From the NCBI RefSeq assembly GCF_900112375.1, contig NZ_FOLS01000002.1, positions 1 to 64,000 of the forward strand: a stretch of DNA of 64,000 nucleotides, given 5' to 3'. The notes beneath the pieces are model-generated. The model was not told the DNA's origin, searched no databases, and saw only the letters and a program-made list of their open reading frames with translations. This document shows, piece after piece, positions 7,966 to 15,914 of this stretch (position 1 is the first letter of the stretch; the number at the start of each line of letters is the position of its first letter). The position numbers and the translations under genes are program-made. The DNA comes from Pseudomonas citronellolis. Lineage in GTDB: Bacteria; Pseudomonadota; Gammaproteobacteria; Pseudomonadales; Pseudomonadaceae.

Positions 7966-8730
7966 ATGACTGGAAAACTCCTGCTGCGCGGGATGCTCGT
8001 CGGCGTCCTGGCGGGCCTGCTCGCCTTCGGTTTCGCCCGCCTCTTCGGTGAGCCCGAGGTAGACCGCGCCATCGCCTTCGAAGAACAGATGTCGGCCATG
8101 CACGAGGCCGAGGAAGCCGCCGCCAACGGCGGCATGGCCGCACATGACCACGAGGAAGAACTGGTCAGCCGCGAGGTCCAGGCCAGCATCGGCCTGCTCA
8201 CCGGCGTGGTGGTCTACAGCGCCGCCATGGGTGGCCTGTTCGCCCTGGTGTTCGCCTACCGGCTCGGCCGCTCCGGGCACCTGAGCCCGCGCGCGCTGAG
8301 CGCCCTGCTGGCCCTGGCGGCCTTCGTCACCCTGTACCTGGTGCCGAGCCTGAAGTACCCGGCCAACCCGCCGTCGGTGGGCGACCCGGAAACCATCCGC
8401 CAGCGCACCACGCTGTTCTTCCTGATGATCGCCGTGTCCATCGCCGCCGCCGCCATCGCGCTGAACCTGGCCCGCCGCCTGAGCGCCAGCCACGGCGCCT
8501 GGGCCGGCACCATCGCCGGCGTGGCCCTGTACGTGGTGGTCTGCATCGTCGCCGCGGTCCTGTTCCCGGCCGTGCGCGAAGTGCCGGCGGACTTCCCGGC
8601 CGACCTGTTGTGGCAGTTCCGCCTGGTGTCCCTGGGCATCCAGGCGATCCTCTGGAGCACCGTCGGCCTGGTCTTCGGCTGGTGGATCGAGTCCAAGCCG
8701 CTGAGTCAATCGTTCATAGGAAAGGCCTGA
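7966..8730 (+). CDS. cbtA: Cobalt transporter subunit CbtA
   Basis: A 254-residue inner-membrane protein with about five to six hydrophobic helices, starting with LLRGMLVGVLAGLLAFGFA. Between the first and second helix is an acidic, His-containing loop (MHEAEEAAANGGMAAHDHEE), suited to capture Co2+. Family assignment to CbtA rests on this layout, its length and its pairing with cbtB, with which it is co-transcribed. Transport of cobalt is the accepted prediction for the family, based mainly on riboswitch and operon context. A strong terminator follows 25 bp after the stop codon. Confidence 0.94.
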   Translation: MTGKLLLRGMLVGVLAGLLAFGFARLFGEPEVDRAIAFEEQMSAMHEAEEAAANGGMAAHDHEEELVSREVQASIGLLTGVVVYSAAMGGLFALVFAYRLGRSGHLSPRALSALLALAAFVTLYLVPSLKYPANPPSVGDPETIRQRTTLFFLMIAVSIAAAAIALNLARRLSASHGAWAGTIAGVALYVVVCIVAAVLFPAVREVPADFPADLLWQFRLVSLGIQAILWSTVGLVFGWWIESKPLSQSFIGKA

Positions 8731-8755
8731 CCGCTTCCGGCCAGCCATTTCCGCC

Positions 8756-8784
8756 GCGGGTCCCGCCATCGGGACCCGCTTTCC
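8756..8784 (+). terminator. Rho-independent terminator after cbtA
   Basis: A perfect 10-bp stem, GCGGGTCCCG (8756-8765) and CGGGACCCGC (8770-8779), closes a 4-base loop and is followed by TTTCC. It ends the riboswitch-cbtB-cbtA transcript. Confidence 0.8.
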
Positions 8785-8999
8785 TACCCCGCCATATCCC
8801 CGCTTTTTCCATATACCCTCCCCCATCGGCCTTGTAGACAAACCCGCCGATTCTTGAGGCCTGCGAGGCCTACATCAGCCTACAAAAAACACCTGCTTAA
8901 TCTGGCGAATAAACCTACGTTTTCGTCCGCCTTTTCATCTGGTTCAGATTGGCCATTCCTGGGGAAGATTTCCGCCGATCCCTTATCGAGGCCAAGACG

Positions 9000-9539
9000 A
9001 TGACGCACAACCTGCTCAAGCACATATTCGCCGGCACCCTGCTGGCCCTGCCCCTGGAGCAAGCACTGGCACTGGCGGAGGTATACGGCGACGTGGAGGT
9101 TTACCTGGAAATATCCAAGGGCTGCCAGGTGGGTGGAAGCGCAGTGCTCGACAGCACCAACGACTTCGGCGAACTCGATTTCGGCAGGGTCGGCCCGACC
9201 TGGGACACGACGTTGAAAACCCAGCTGATCAGCCCGCAAGGCGGCACGCTTCAGGTGACCTGCGATCCGAACATCAAGGCCTTCAAGGTCGCCATCGATG
9301 GCGGCCGGCGGGGCGATCGGATGTTGAAGCTCAACACCGGCCCGGACACCGTTGCCTACAAGGTGTACCAGGACGCCCAGCACACCAAGGAATACGCCGT
9401 CGACCAGTTCGTCTCCTTCCCCATCCCCACCGGCGGCGCGACCGTCAACATCCCCATCCATGGCTCCATCGCGCCCAATACCAGGCCCAAGCCGAGCGGC
9501 ACGTACCAGGACACCCTGACCGTCACCATCGACTTCTGA
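9000..9539 (+). CDS. Csu/CupE-type archaic pilin subunit (spore coat U domain)
   Basis: A 179-residue exported protein, first of five genes of a chaperone-usher pilus. It has a signal peptide (HNLLKHIFAGTLLALPLEQA), then a single SCPU domain: FGELDFGRVGP, a Cys pair (KGCQVGG and VTCDPN) and the C-terminal beta strand TYQDTLTVTIDF typical of Csu pilins. It is probably the major rod subunit, like CsuA/B or CupE1. The ATG at 9000 is chosen because it gives the intact signal peptide; GAGG lies about nine bases upstream. The intergenic region before it holds AGGCCTGCGAGGCCT at about 8860, a possible regulatory dyad. Confidence 0.88.
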   Translation: MTHNLLKHIFAGTLLALPLEQALALAEVYGDVEVYLEISKGCQVGGSAVLDSTNDFGELDFGRVGPTWDTTLKTQLISPQGGTLQVTCDPNIKAFKVAIDGGRRGDRMLKLNTGPDTVAYKVYQDAQHTKEYAVDQFVSFPIPTGGATVNIPIHGSIAPNTRPKPSGTYQDTLTVTIDF

Positions 9540-9583
9540 CGCCCCGCGGGGCCCGTCCATCCTCGACCCGCCTGGGGCTTGCC

Positions 9584-10129
9584 ATGACACCTCACCCACT
9601 GCCGTGCCGGTGCGCCACGCTGCTGCCGGCCGTACTGCTCGCCACCCTGGCGCCGCTGCAAACGGCCAGCGCCGACACCCGCGCCAGTTTCCGGGTTTCC
9701 GCCAGCGTCACCCGCGGCTGCCTGGTCAACCACGCGGTGCCCGGCAACGGCAGCAACCTGGGCGACCTCGGGCGCCTGGACTTCGGCCGCCACCCGCCCG
9801 CTTCCACCGCCGGCATCAGCACCCGGCTGTCACCCAACAGCGCCGTCACCCTCAGTTGCACCCCCGGCGTGACCCTGCGCATGACGGTGAACGGCGGCCT
9901 GCACCTCGCCGGCGGCCTGCGCCACCTGCGCGCAGGCGAAGCGCAGCTGGCCTACCGCCTGTACCTCGACGCCGGCCTCAGCCAGGAGATCCCGGTCAAC
10001 GCCAGCGTGCGCGTCGACTACGACGACGCCGAGAACATCCGGCTGCCGATCAACGCCGCCCTGCGGCTGCCCGGCAACCAGGCGTCCGGGCGCTACCAGG
10101 ACCGCCTCGGGGTGACCTTGTCATGGTGA
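9584..10129 (+). CDS. Second Csu-type pilin subunit (spore coat U domain)
   Basis: A 181-residue exported SCPU-domain protein. The signal peptide is within the first 31 residues (LLPAVLLATLAPLQTASA), followed by RGCLVNHAVPG and VTLSCTPG as the disulfide pair, LGRLDFGRHPP, and the closing strand RYQDRLGVTLSW. It is a minor or adaptor subunit like CsuA or CsuB. Its TGA overlaps the ATG of the chaperone gene, so translation of the two is coupled. Csu clusters usually have three small subunits; here only two precede the chaperone. Confidence 0.88.
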   Translation: MTPHPLPCRCATLLPAVLLATLAPLQTASADTRASFRVSASVTRGCLVNHAVPGNGSNLGDLGRLDFGRHPPASTAGISTRLSPNSAVTLSCTPGVTLRMTVNGGLHLAGGLRHLRAGEAQLAYRLYLDAGLSQEIPVNASVRVDYDDAENIRLPINAALRLPGNQASGRYQDRLGVTLSW

Positions 10130-10854
10130 GCGCCCCGATGGCCCTGCTCCTCGCCCTGCTCGTCCTGCTGCCCGGCGCGGCGCGGGCCGGCAGCTCGCTG
10201 CTGATCTGGCCGATCGACCCGGCGCTGGAGCACGACCAGCGCGCCAGCGCGCTCTGGCTGGAGAACCACGGCAACCAGCCGGCCCAGCTGCAGGTGCGCA
10301 TCTTCGCCTGGAGCCAGCGCGGCGGCGAGGAACACTACCAGGTGCAGCACGAGGTGGTCGGCAGCCCGCCGATGTTCCGCGTCGAACCGGGCGCCCGCCA
10401 GTTGGTGCGGCTGACGCGCCTGGCGCCCAGCGCCCCGGGCACGGAGCGCGCCTACCGCATTCTCATCGACGAAATCCCCACGCCGCAGGCCTCGCCGGCG
10501 CCCGCCGAAGGCAATGGCATCCGCTTCCAGATGCGCTACTCGGTTCCCCTGTTCCTCTATGGCGAGGGCCTGGGGGCGAAGAGCGCCGAGCGCCCGGCGC
10601 TGGACTGGCGCCAGCTCGTCGAAGGCGGCAAGGCCTACCTGGAGGTGCGCAACCGCGGGCCACGCCATGCCCGTCTGACGCAGGTGGTCCTCGAACGGCC
10701 TGGCGGCAACCAGGCGATCGAGGACGGCCTGCTCGGCTACGTGCTGGCCGGCGCCAGCATGCGCTGGCCGCTACCACGGCCGCTGAGCGGCGGCGGGCGC
10801 CTGCGGGCGGAGGTCAACGGCGAAGGTGGCGAGATAGCCGCCGCGCCCCGCTGA
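10123..10854 (+). CDS. Periplasmic pilus chaperone, CsuC type
   Basis: A 243-residue PapD-like chaperone that holds pilin subunits in the periplasm and hands them to the usher. The signal peptide covers about residues 6-23; the immunoglobulin-like N-domain follows (LLIWPIDPALEHDQRASALWL) with FRVEPGARQLVRLTRL, the family G1-strand region, and ERAYRILIDEIP. The start is the ATG in ATGGTGA that overlaps the previous stop codon. The usher gene begins eight bases after its stop. The wording matches the archaic (sigma) class rather than FimC/PapD of type 1 and P pili. Confidence 0.92.
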   Translation: MVSAPMALLLALLVLLPGAARAGSSLLIWPIDPALEHDQRASALWLENHGNQPAQLQVRIFAWSQRGGEEHYQVQHEVVGSPPMFRVEPGARQLVRLTRLAPSAPGTERAYRILIDEIPTPQASPAPAEGNGIRFQMRYSVPLFLYGEGLGAKSAERPALDWRQLVEGGKAYLEVRNRGPRHARLTQVVLERPGGNQAIEDGLLGYVLAGASMRWPLPRPLSGGGRLRAEVNGEGGEIAAAPR

Positions 10855-10862
10855 GCCGGGCC

Positions 10863-13250
10863 ATGGGCCGCCAGTCGCCGCGCCGCTGCCCCGCGCTGCT
10901 CGCCGGAGCCGCCCTGCTGTGCGCAGGCGAGCCCCCGGCGGCGGCCTCGCTGCCCCTGCCGCCGCGGGAGTCCAACGTCCTGGTCGATGATGCCCGCCTG
11001 TACCTGGAGGTGCTGGTGAACCTGCGGCCGAGCGGCCAGGTCATGGCCGTGGACAGGCGCCAGGGGCATTTGCGCATGGATGCGGCCGACCTGCGCGCCC
11101 TCGGCCTGCCGGTGACGCGCGACGGCCCGCTCGACCTCGCCGGGCTGCCGGAAGTCGAAGTGCGCTACGACGCCGCCAACCAGCGCCTGCTGCTGCAGGT
11201 GCCGGCGCACTGGCTGGCGGAACAGCATCTGCAAGGCGCCGCGCCGCAGGCCCGCATGCCGGCCCGCAGCAGCTTCGGCGCCCTGCTCGACTACCAGCTG
11301 TACGCCAGCAGCCCGCGGGACGGCCAGGACATCCACTCGGCCTGGAGCGACCTGCGCCTGTTCGGCGACTTCGGCGTGTTCAGCCACAGCGGCGTCTACC
11401 AGCAGCCCTTCGGCGGTTCGGCGCAGCGCAGCCGCTACCTGCGCTACGACAGCGCCTGGCGCTACGCCGACGAAGAACGCGCGCTGACCTACGAGGTCGG
11501 CGACCTGGTCAGCCGCACGCAATCCTGGGCCACGCCGGTGCGCCTGGGTGGCGTGCAGCTGTCCCGGGATTTCGCCATCCGCCCCGACATCGTCACCTAT
11601 CCGCTGCCGCGCTTCGCCGGCGAGGCGGCGCTGCCCAGCACCCTGGACCTGTTCATCGACGGCTACCGCAACAGCAGCTACCAGCTGCAGCCCGGCCCCT
11701 TCAGCATCGGCGGCCTGCCCTACATCAACGGCGCCGGCCAGGCGGTGCTGCAGACAACCGACGCCCTCGGCCGCCAGGTCTCCACCAGCGTGCCCTTCTA
11801 CGTCAGCAGCGACCTGCTGCGCCCGGGCCTCAGCGATTTCGCCCTCAGCCTGGGCAGCCTGCGCCAGGGCTACGGCGAGGACGACTTCGCCTACGGCACC
11901 GGTGCCGCCAGCGCATCGCTGCGCCACGGCCTGAGCGACTACTTCACCCTGCAGGCCCAGGCCGAGGGCGCCACCGGCCTCGCCATGGGCGGCATCGGCG
12001 GCGTGTTGCGGCTGGGCACCCTGGGCATGCTCAACGCCGCCGCCAGCCATGGCAGCCAGGACGGCGACGGCGGGCGGCAGTTCAGCTTCGGCTACCAGTA
12101 CAGCGCGCGGCGCTTCAGCTTCTCCATACAGCGCAGCCAGCGCGACGCCGGTTACCGCGATCTGGCGCACCTCGCCCAGGAACACCAGTGGCGCGGGACG
12201 ACGGCCGAAGACGAAGACGACGAGCGAGGGCGGCGCTATTCGCCCTCCCGCCGCAGCACCCAGGCCACCGCCAGCCTCGCCCTGGACGACTGGGGCAGCC
12301 TGGGCGCCGGCTACTTCGAGGTGGAGACCGGCGACGGCAGCCGCACGCGCCTGCTCAACCTGTCCTGGAGCCGCTCGCTGTGGGGCGACGCCAGCCTCTA
12401 CCTATCCGCCAACCGCGAGCTGGGCAACGGCAGGTGGAGCAGCGTCGTGCAACTGGTGGTGCCGTTCGACCTGCGCGGCACCCTCAGCGCCAGCGTCGAG
12501 CACGACGCCGAGGGTCGCGGCAGTCGGCGCCTCGACTACAGCCAGTCGGCGCCCACCGAGGGCGGCTTCGGCTGGAACCTCGGCCTGGCCGACAACGCCC
12601 AGGGCGGCGCCTGGCGCCAGGCCGCGCTGCACTGGCGCGGCCAGCACCTACAGGCCCGGGGCGGCCTGTACGGTAGCGCCGGCGACTACACCCACTGGCT
12701 CGACGCCGGCGGCGCCGTGGCCTGGATGGACGGCGCGCTGTTCCCCAGCAACCGCGTGCACGACGCCTTCGTGCTGGTCAGCACCGACGGCCATGCCGAT
12801 GTTCCGGTGCGCTACGAGAACCAGCTGGTCGGCCACACCAACGCCGACGGCCACCTGCTGGTGCCCTGGAGCAGCGCCTACTACGCCGGCAAGTACGAGA
12901 TCGACCCGCTGGGCCTGGCCTCCAACGTCGTGGCGCCGCTGGTGGAGCAGCGCGTGGCGGTGCGCTCCGGCAGCGGCTACCTGCTGCGCTTCCCGCTGCA
13001 GCGGGTGCTGGCCGCCAGCCTGCTGCTGCACGACAGCCACGGCCGGCCGCTGCCGATCGGCGCCCAGGCCCGCGTCAACGGCGGCCCGCCCGTGCCCGTG
13101 GGCTGGGACGGACTGGTCTACCTGGAACACCTGCAGGCGCACAACCGCCTGCGCGTGAGCCTGCCCGACGGCCAGGCCTGCAGCCTGGTCTTCGACCTCG
13201 ACCCGCAGGCCGAAGAACTGGCGCAGCTGGGCCCGTTGCCCTGCCGCTGA
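10863..13250 (+). CDS. Outer-membrane usher of an archaic chaperone-usher pilus, CsuD type
   Basis: A 795-residue FimD/PapC-family usher that forms the outer-membrane pore through which the pilus grows. Visible parts are a signal peptide, an N-terminal subunit-binding domain (residues ~30-130), a beta-barrel with the conserved LFIDGYRNSSYQLQPGPFSI and DALGRQ region of the plug, and C-terminal domains ending VFDLDPQAEELAQLGPLPC. A disordered acidic/basic patch (EDEDDERGRRYSPSRR) near residue 450 sits in a barrel loop. Gaps to neighbours are 8 and 15 bp, so it is inside the operon. Confidence 0.94.
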   Translation: MGRQSPRRCPALLAGAALLCAGEPPAAASLPLPPRESNVLVDDARLYLEVLVNLRPSGQVMAVDRRQGHLRMDAADLRALGLPVTRDGPLDLAGLPEVEVRYDAANQRLLLQVPAHWLAEQHLQGAAPQARMPARSSFGALLDYQLYASSPRDGQDIHSAWSDLRLFGDFGVFSHSGVYQQPFGGSAQRSRYLRYDSAWRYADEERALTYEVGDLVSRTQSWATPVRLGGVQLSRDFAIRPDIVTYPLPRFAGEAALPSTLDLFIDGYRNSSYQLQPGPFSIGGLPYINGAGQAVLQTTDALGRQVSTSVPFYVSSDLLRPGLSDFALSLGSLRQGYGEDDFAYGTGAASASLRHGLSDYFTLQAQAEGATGLAMGGIGGVLRLGTLGMLNAAASHGSQDGDGGRQFSFGYQYSARRFSFSIQRSQRDAGYRDLAHLAQEHQWRGTTAEDEDDERGRRYSPSRRSTQATASLALDDWGSLGAGYFEVETGDGSRTRLLNLSWSRSLWGDASLYLSANRELGNGRWSSVVQLVVPFDLRGTLSASVEHDAEGRGSRRLDYSQSAPTEGGFGWNLGLADNAQGGAWRQAALHWRGQHLQARGGLYGSAGDYTHWLDAGGAVAWMDGALFPSNRVHDAFVLVSTDGHADVPVRYENQLVGHTNADGHLLVPWSSAYYAGKYEIDPLGLASNVVAPLVEQRVAVRSGSGYLLRFPLQRVLAASLLLHDSHGRPLPIGAQARVNGGPPVPVGWDGLVYLEHLQAHNRLRVSLPDGQACSLVFDLDPQAEELAQLGPLPCR

Positions 13251-13265
13251 ACCCTGGAGCCGACC

Positions 13266-14291
13266 ATGACCACACTGCGCTACCTGCTGCCCTTCCTGGC
13301 CCTGGCGCCACTTACCGGCCTGGCCCATACCGAGACCGAGCAATGCACGATCAACCCCGGCAGGGCAAGCTTCGGCAGCCACGGCTCGATGACCATCGCC
13401 AGCGGCGTTCCGGCCATGCAGCTCTCCGGCGGCGCCCGGTGCAGCCTCAAGGGCTATCCGATCCGCGAGAACTGGATACGCCTGCTCCCGGAGAACCTCA
13501 ACGGCGGTGTGCTGCGCAATGCCGCCACGGGCGACGCCATCCCCTTCGAGCTGTACGGCAACGCCGGCCTGAGCCTGCCTCTACGGCAGGGCCAGTTCTA
13601 CAACTACTCCAACTTCCCGTTTCCCGGCGGCGCGCCGGACGTCTCGCAGTTCCCCCTGCACGCCCGCCTGCGCCCGGCCAACGTGGCGCCCGGCACCTAC
13701 ACCGCCACCATCCAGCTACGCTGGCAGTGGCGCATCTGCGTGGCGGGCCGCGTGCTGGGCGCCTGCTACTTCCCCGGCTGGGACATCACGCCCGGAGTGA
13801 GCGGCGGCTGCATCGCCGAGATTTGCACCTCGGCGCCGAGCAACTGGGGTACGGGCGTGCTCACCAGCATGCAGCTGGTGGTGCAGGTCAACCGCGACTG
13901 CCAGCTCAGCGCGCCCGCCGTGAACTTCGGCAGCGCGCCGCTGATCGCCGGCTTCCGCCCGGTGCAGCAGCGCATCCAGGTGCGCTGCTCCAAGGGCACG
14001 AGCTACGACGTCGGCCTGAGCGACGGCGTCAACGCCAGCGGCGGCCAGCGGCGCATGGCCAGCGGCGGCAACCGCCTGGCCTACGAGCTGTACAAGTCGA
14101 GCAGCGGCAGCGAGCGCTGGGGCTCTGCGGGCACTGAAAGGCGCCCCAGCAGCAGCGCCGAACTGAACCCCGGCAGCCTCGACGGCCTCACCTACCAGGG
14201 CTTCGACTACCGCGCGGAAATCCTCCCCGACCAGCCCACTCCGCCGGCCGGCACCTACAGCGACAGCGTGGTGGTGGACGTGCGCTTCTGA
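13266..14291 (+). CDS. Tip adhesin of the Csu/CupE-type pilus, CsuE type
   Basis: A 341-residue exported protein with two spore coat U domains in tandem. After the signal peptide (to about residue 20), the N-terminal domain (about 25-155) is the likely adhesive module; a Cys-rich link (GGCIAEIC) and a C-terminal pilin-like domain (about 190-341) follow, ending in YSDSVVVDVRF. Two-domain SCPU proteins at the end of such operons are tip adhesins in Acinetobacter CsuE. The ribosome-binding site is GGAGCCGACC. It converges with btuF with only six bases between stop codons, and no terminator is seen. Confidence 0.9.
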   Translation: MTTLRYLLPFLALAPLTGLAHTETEQCTINPGRASFGSHGSMTIASGVPAMQLSGGARCSLKGYPIRENWIRLLPENLNGGVLRNAATGDAIPFELYGNAGLSLPLRQGQFYNYSNFPFPGGAPDVSQFPLHARLRPANVAPGTYTATIQLRWQWRICVAGRVLGACYFPGWDITPGVSGGCIAEICTSAPSNWGTGVLTSMQLVVQVNRDCQLSAPAVNFGSAPLIAGFRPVQQRIQVRCSKGTSYDVGLSDGVNASGGQRRMASGGNRLAYELYKSSSGSERWGSAGTERRPSSSAELNPGSLDGLTYQGFDYRAEILPDQPTPPAGTYSDSVVVDVRF

Positions 14292-14297
14292 GCGTGC

Positions 14298-15203
14298 TCA
14301 GGGATACAGGGCCTCGGCCAGCGACCGTGCCGCGCGGCCGCTTTCCACGCCTGGCACCAACTGGCTGAAGGGCAGCGTCACGAAACGCCCTTCGCGCACC
14401 GCGCGCAGCCGCGAGAGCAGCGGGTGCGCGCGCAGGTAGCGGACCTTCTCCGCCGCCGGCGACCAGCGCGCATCGGCCAGCAGGATCACGTCCGGGTCGC
14501 CCGCGAGCAGCGTCTCGGGGCTGGCCAGGTAGCCGCGCAGCGCCACCGCCTCGAACAGGTTGCGCGCCCCGGCGGCGCGCAGCAGCTCGCTGACGAAGCC
14601 GCGCCCGCCCTGGCTGGCCAGGCCGGCGTCGCTGCTGTCGAGGTAGAACACCCGCAGCGGCGCGCGGCCGTCAGCCCTGGCGGCCGCCGCGCGCAGGTCG
14701 GCCTGCTGGGCGTCGATCAGCGCCTGGGCCCGTGCCTCGACGCCCAGCAGCCGACCCAGGGTGCGCAGGTCGTCGCGCACGTTGCCGAAGCCATCTCCCG
14801 TGCGCTGTGCACAGGCCGCCTCCAGCAGGTAGTTGGCGATCCCGGCGGCGGCCAGTTCGGCGCGCCCGCGCCCGGGGTCGAAGGCAGTGGCGAAGCCGCC
14901 CACCACCAGGTCCGGGCGCAACGCATAGAGCAGTTCGGTGGACGGATAGCGCGCCGACACCACGGGCACGCCGCGGTAGCGGTCACCCTGCAACTGCGGC
15001 CCCGGGTCGTCCAGATAGGCCACGCCCGCCAGCCGCTCCCCGGCGCCCAGTTCCAGCAGCAGGTCGGCGGCGTGCTGGTTGAGCGCGAGGATGCGCTCGG
15101 GCACCTTGGCTAGGTGCCAGGTCTCGCCGCAGTTGCGGTAGTCCTCGGCGGCCAGGGCCGGCGTCGCCACCAGCAGCCCCAGCAGCAGTGCGAAGCCTTT
15201 CAT
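14298..15203 (-). CDS. Periplasmic cobalamin-binding protein of BtuF type
   Basis: A 301-residue class III periplasmic binding protein. The signal peptide is MKGFALLLGLLVATPALA; the helical-backbone binding protein pattern follows (RILALNQHAADLLLELGAGERLAGVAYLD, RPDLVVGG, DPDVILLADARW). Context, third gene of a cobalamin-riboswitch operon behind btuB, points to corrinoid binding. Its ATG overlaps the upstream stop codon as ATGA, so translation is coupled. No BtuC permease or BtuD ATPase lies in the window, so the partner transporter must be elsewhere. Confidence 0.85.
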   Translation of the reverse strand: MKGFALLLGLLVATPALAAEDYRNCGETWHLAKVPERILALNQHAADLLLELGAGERLAGVAYLDDPGPQLQGDRYRGVPVVSARYPSTELLYALRPDLVVGGFATAFDPGRGRAELAAAGIANYLLEAACAQRTGDGFGNVRDDLRTLGRLLGVEARAQALIDAQQADLRAAAARADGRAPLRVFYLDSSDAGLASQGGRGFVSELLRAAGARNLFEAVALRGYLASPETLLAGDPDVILLADARWSPAAEKVRYLRAHPLLSRLRAVREGRFVTLPFSQLVPGVESGRAARSLAEALYP

Positions 15204-15907
15204 GGCGCGCCCTCGATCAGCAGTTCGGCCACCGGCTCGCCGCCCGCCAGGTGCTGCTCCACCACCCACAGCACCTCGGCCTCGTCACGCACGCCGTACC
15301 AGCAGCGGTCCGGGTAGACCGTCAGCAGCGGCCCGCGGTTGCAGGGGAACTGGCAACCGGTGCGGGTCAGCAGCACGCCTTCGGCGGTTTCGATCAGCTC
15401 GCGCCTGGCCAGTTCGCGGCGCAGCGTCTTCCACAAAGGCAGGGCACCGCGCCGCACGCAGCGCGGGCCGGTGCAGAGGAACACCTGGCGCTTGTGCGGC
15501 GGCGGCGCCGACCAGTCCGGTTGTTCCGGCACCGGGCCGACGGTGCGGCATTCCAGTTGCTGGCGGCCGTCGTCGATGGCGGCGCCGACCAGGCGGGCGT
15601 CCAGGCCACGACGGCCGAGGGCCGAGGCGGTCACCCGCGGGCACGGCGCCTGGGGAAAGTCGCCGGCCAGTTGCGCCACCTCGCCGCGCAGCCAGTCGAG
15701 GTAGGCGCCGTCGCTGGCCGGTTCCATATCCACCAGCAGCAGCACCCTGCCCGCTCGCAGCTGCGTGCGAATGGCCGGCCACAGGGCATCGAAGCCGTCG
15801 CTGGTATCGACCAGCGTCACGGCGCGGTGGGACGCCGCCAGCTCGGCGCGCAAGGCCTCGCCCTGGGCGCCCGCGAGGGGGCCGACGATCAGCAGCGCCT
15901 GGTCCAT
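15200..15907 (-). CDS. CbiX-like / thioredoxin-fold (2Fe-2S) ferredoxin fusion protein
   Basis: A 235-residue protein from the ATG at 15907 (a GTG at 15913 is possible but too close to the ribosome-binding site). Residues 1-130 look like a chelatase-type alpha/beta domain (LLIVGPLAGAQGEALRAELA). Residues 140-235 are a thioredoxin-like [2Fe-2S] ferredoxin: FLCTGPRCVRRGA and RTGCQFPCNRGP supply four Cys, followed by YPDRCWYGVRDEAEV. It sits between btuB and btuF in a B12-controlled operon and overlaps btuF by four bases. A redox or metal-chelation step in corrinoid handling is inferred; the biochemical role is not established. Confidence 0.8.
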   Translation of the reverse strand: MDQALLIVGPLAGAQGEALRAELAASHRAVTLVDTSDGFDALWPAIRTQLRAGRVLLLVDMEPASDGAYLDWLRGEVAQLAGDFPQAPCPRVTASALGRRGLDARLVGAAIDDGRQQLECRTVGPVPEQPDWSAPPPHKRQVFLCTGPRCVRRGALPLWKTLRRELARRELIETAEGVLLTRTGCQFPCNRGPLLTVYPDRCWYGVRDEAEVLWVVEQHLAGGEPVAELLIEGAP

Positions 15908-15914
15908 GGCCACC

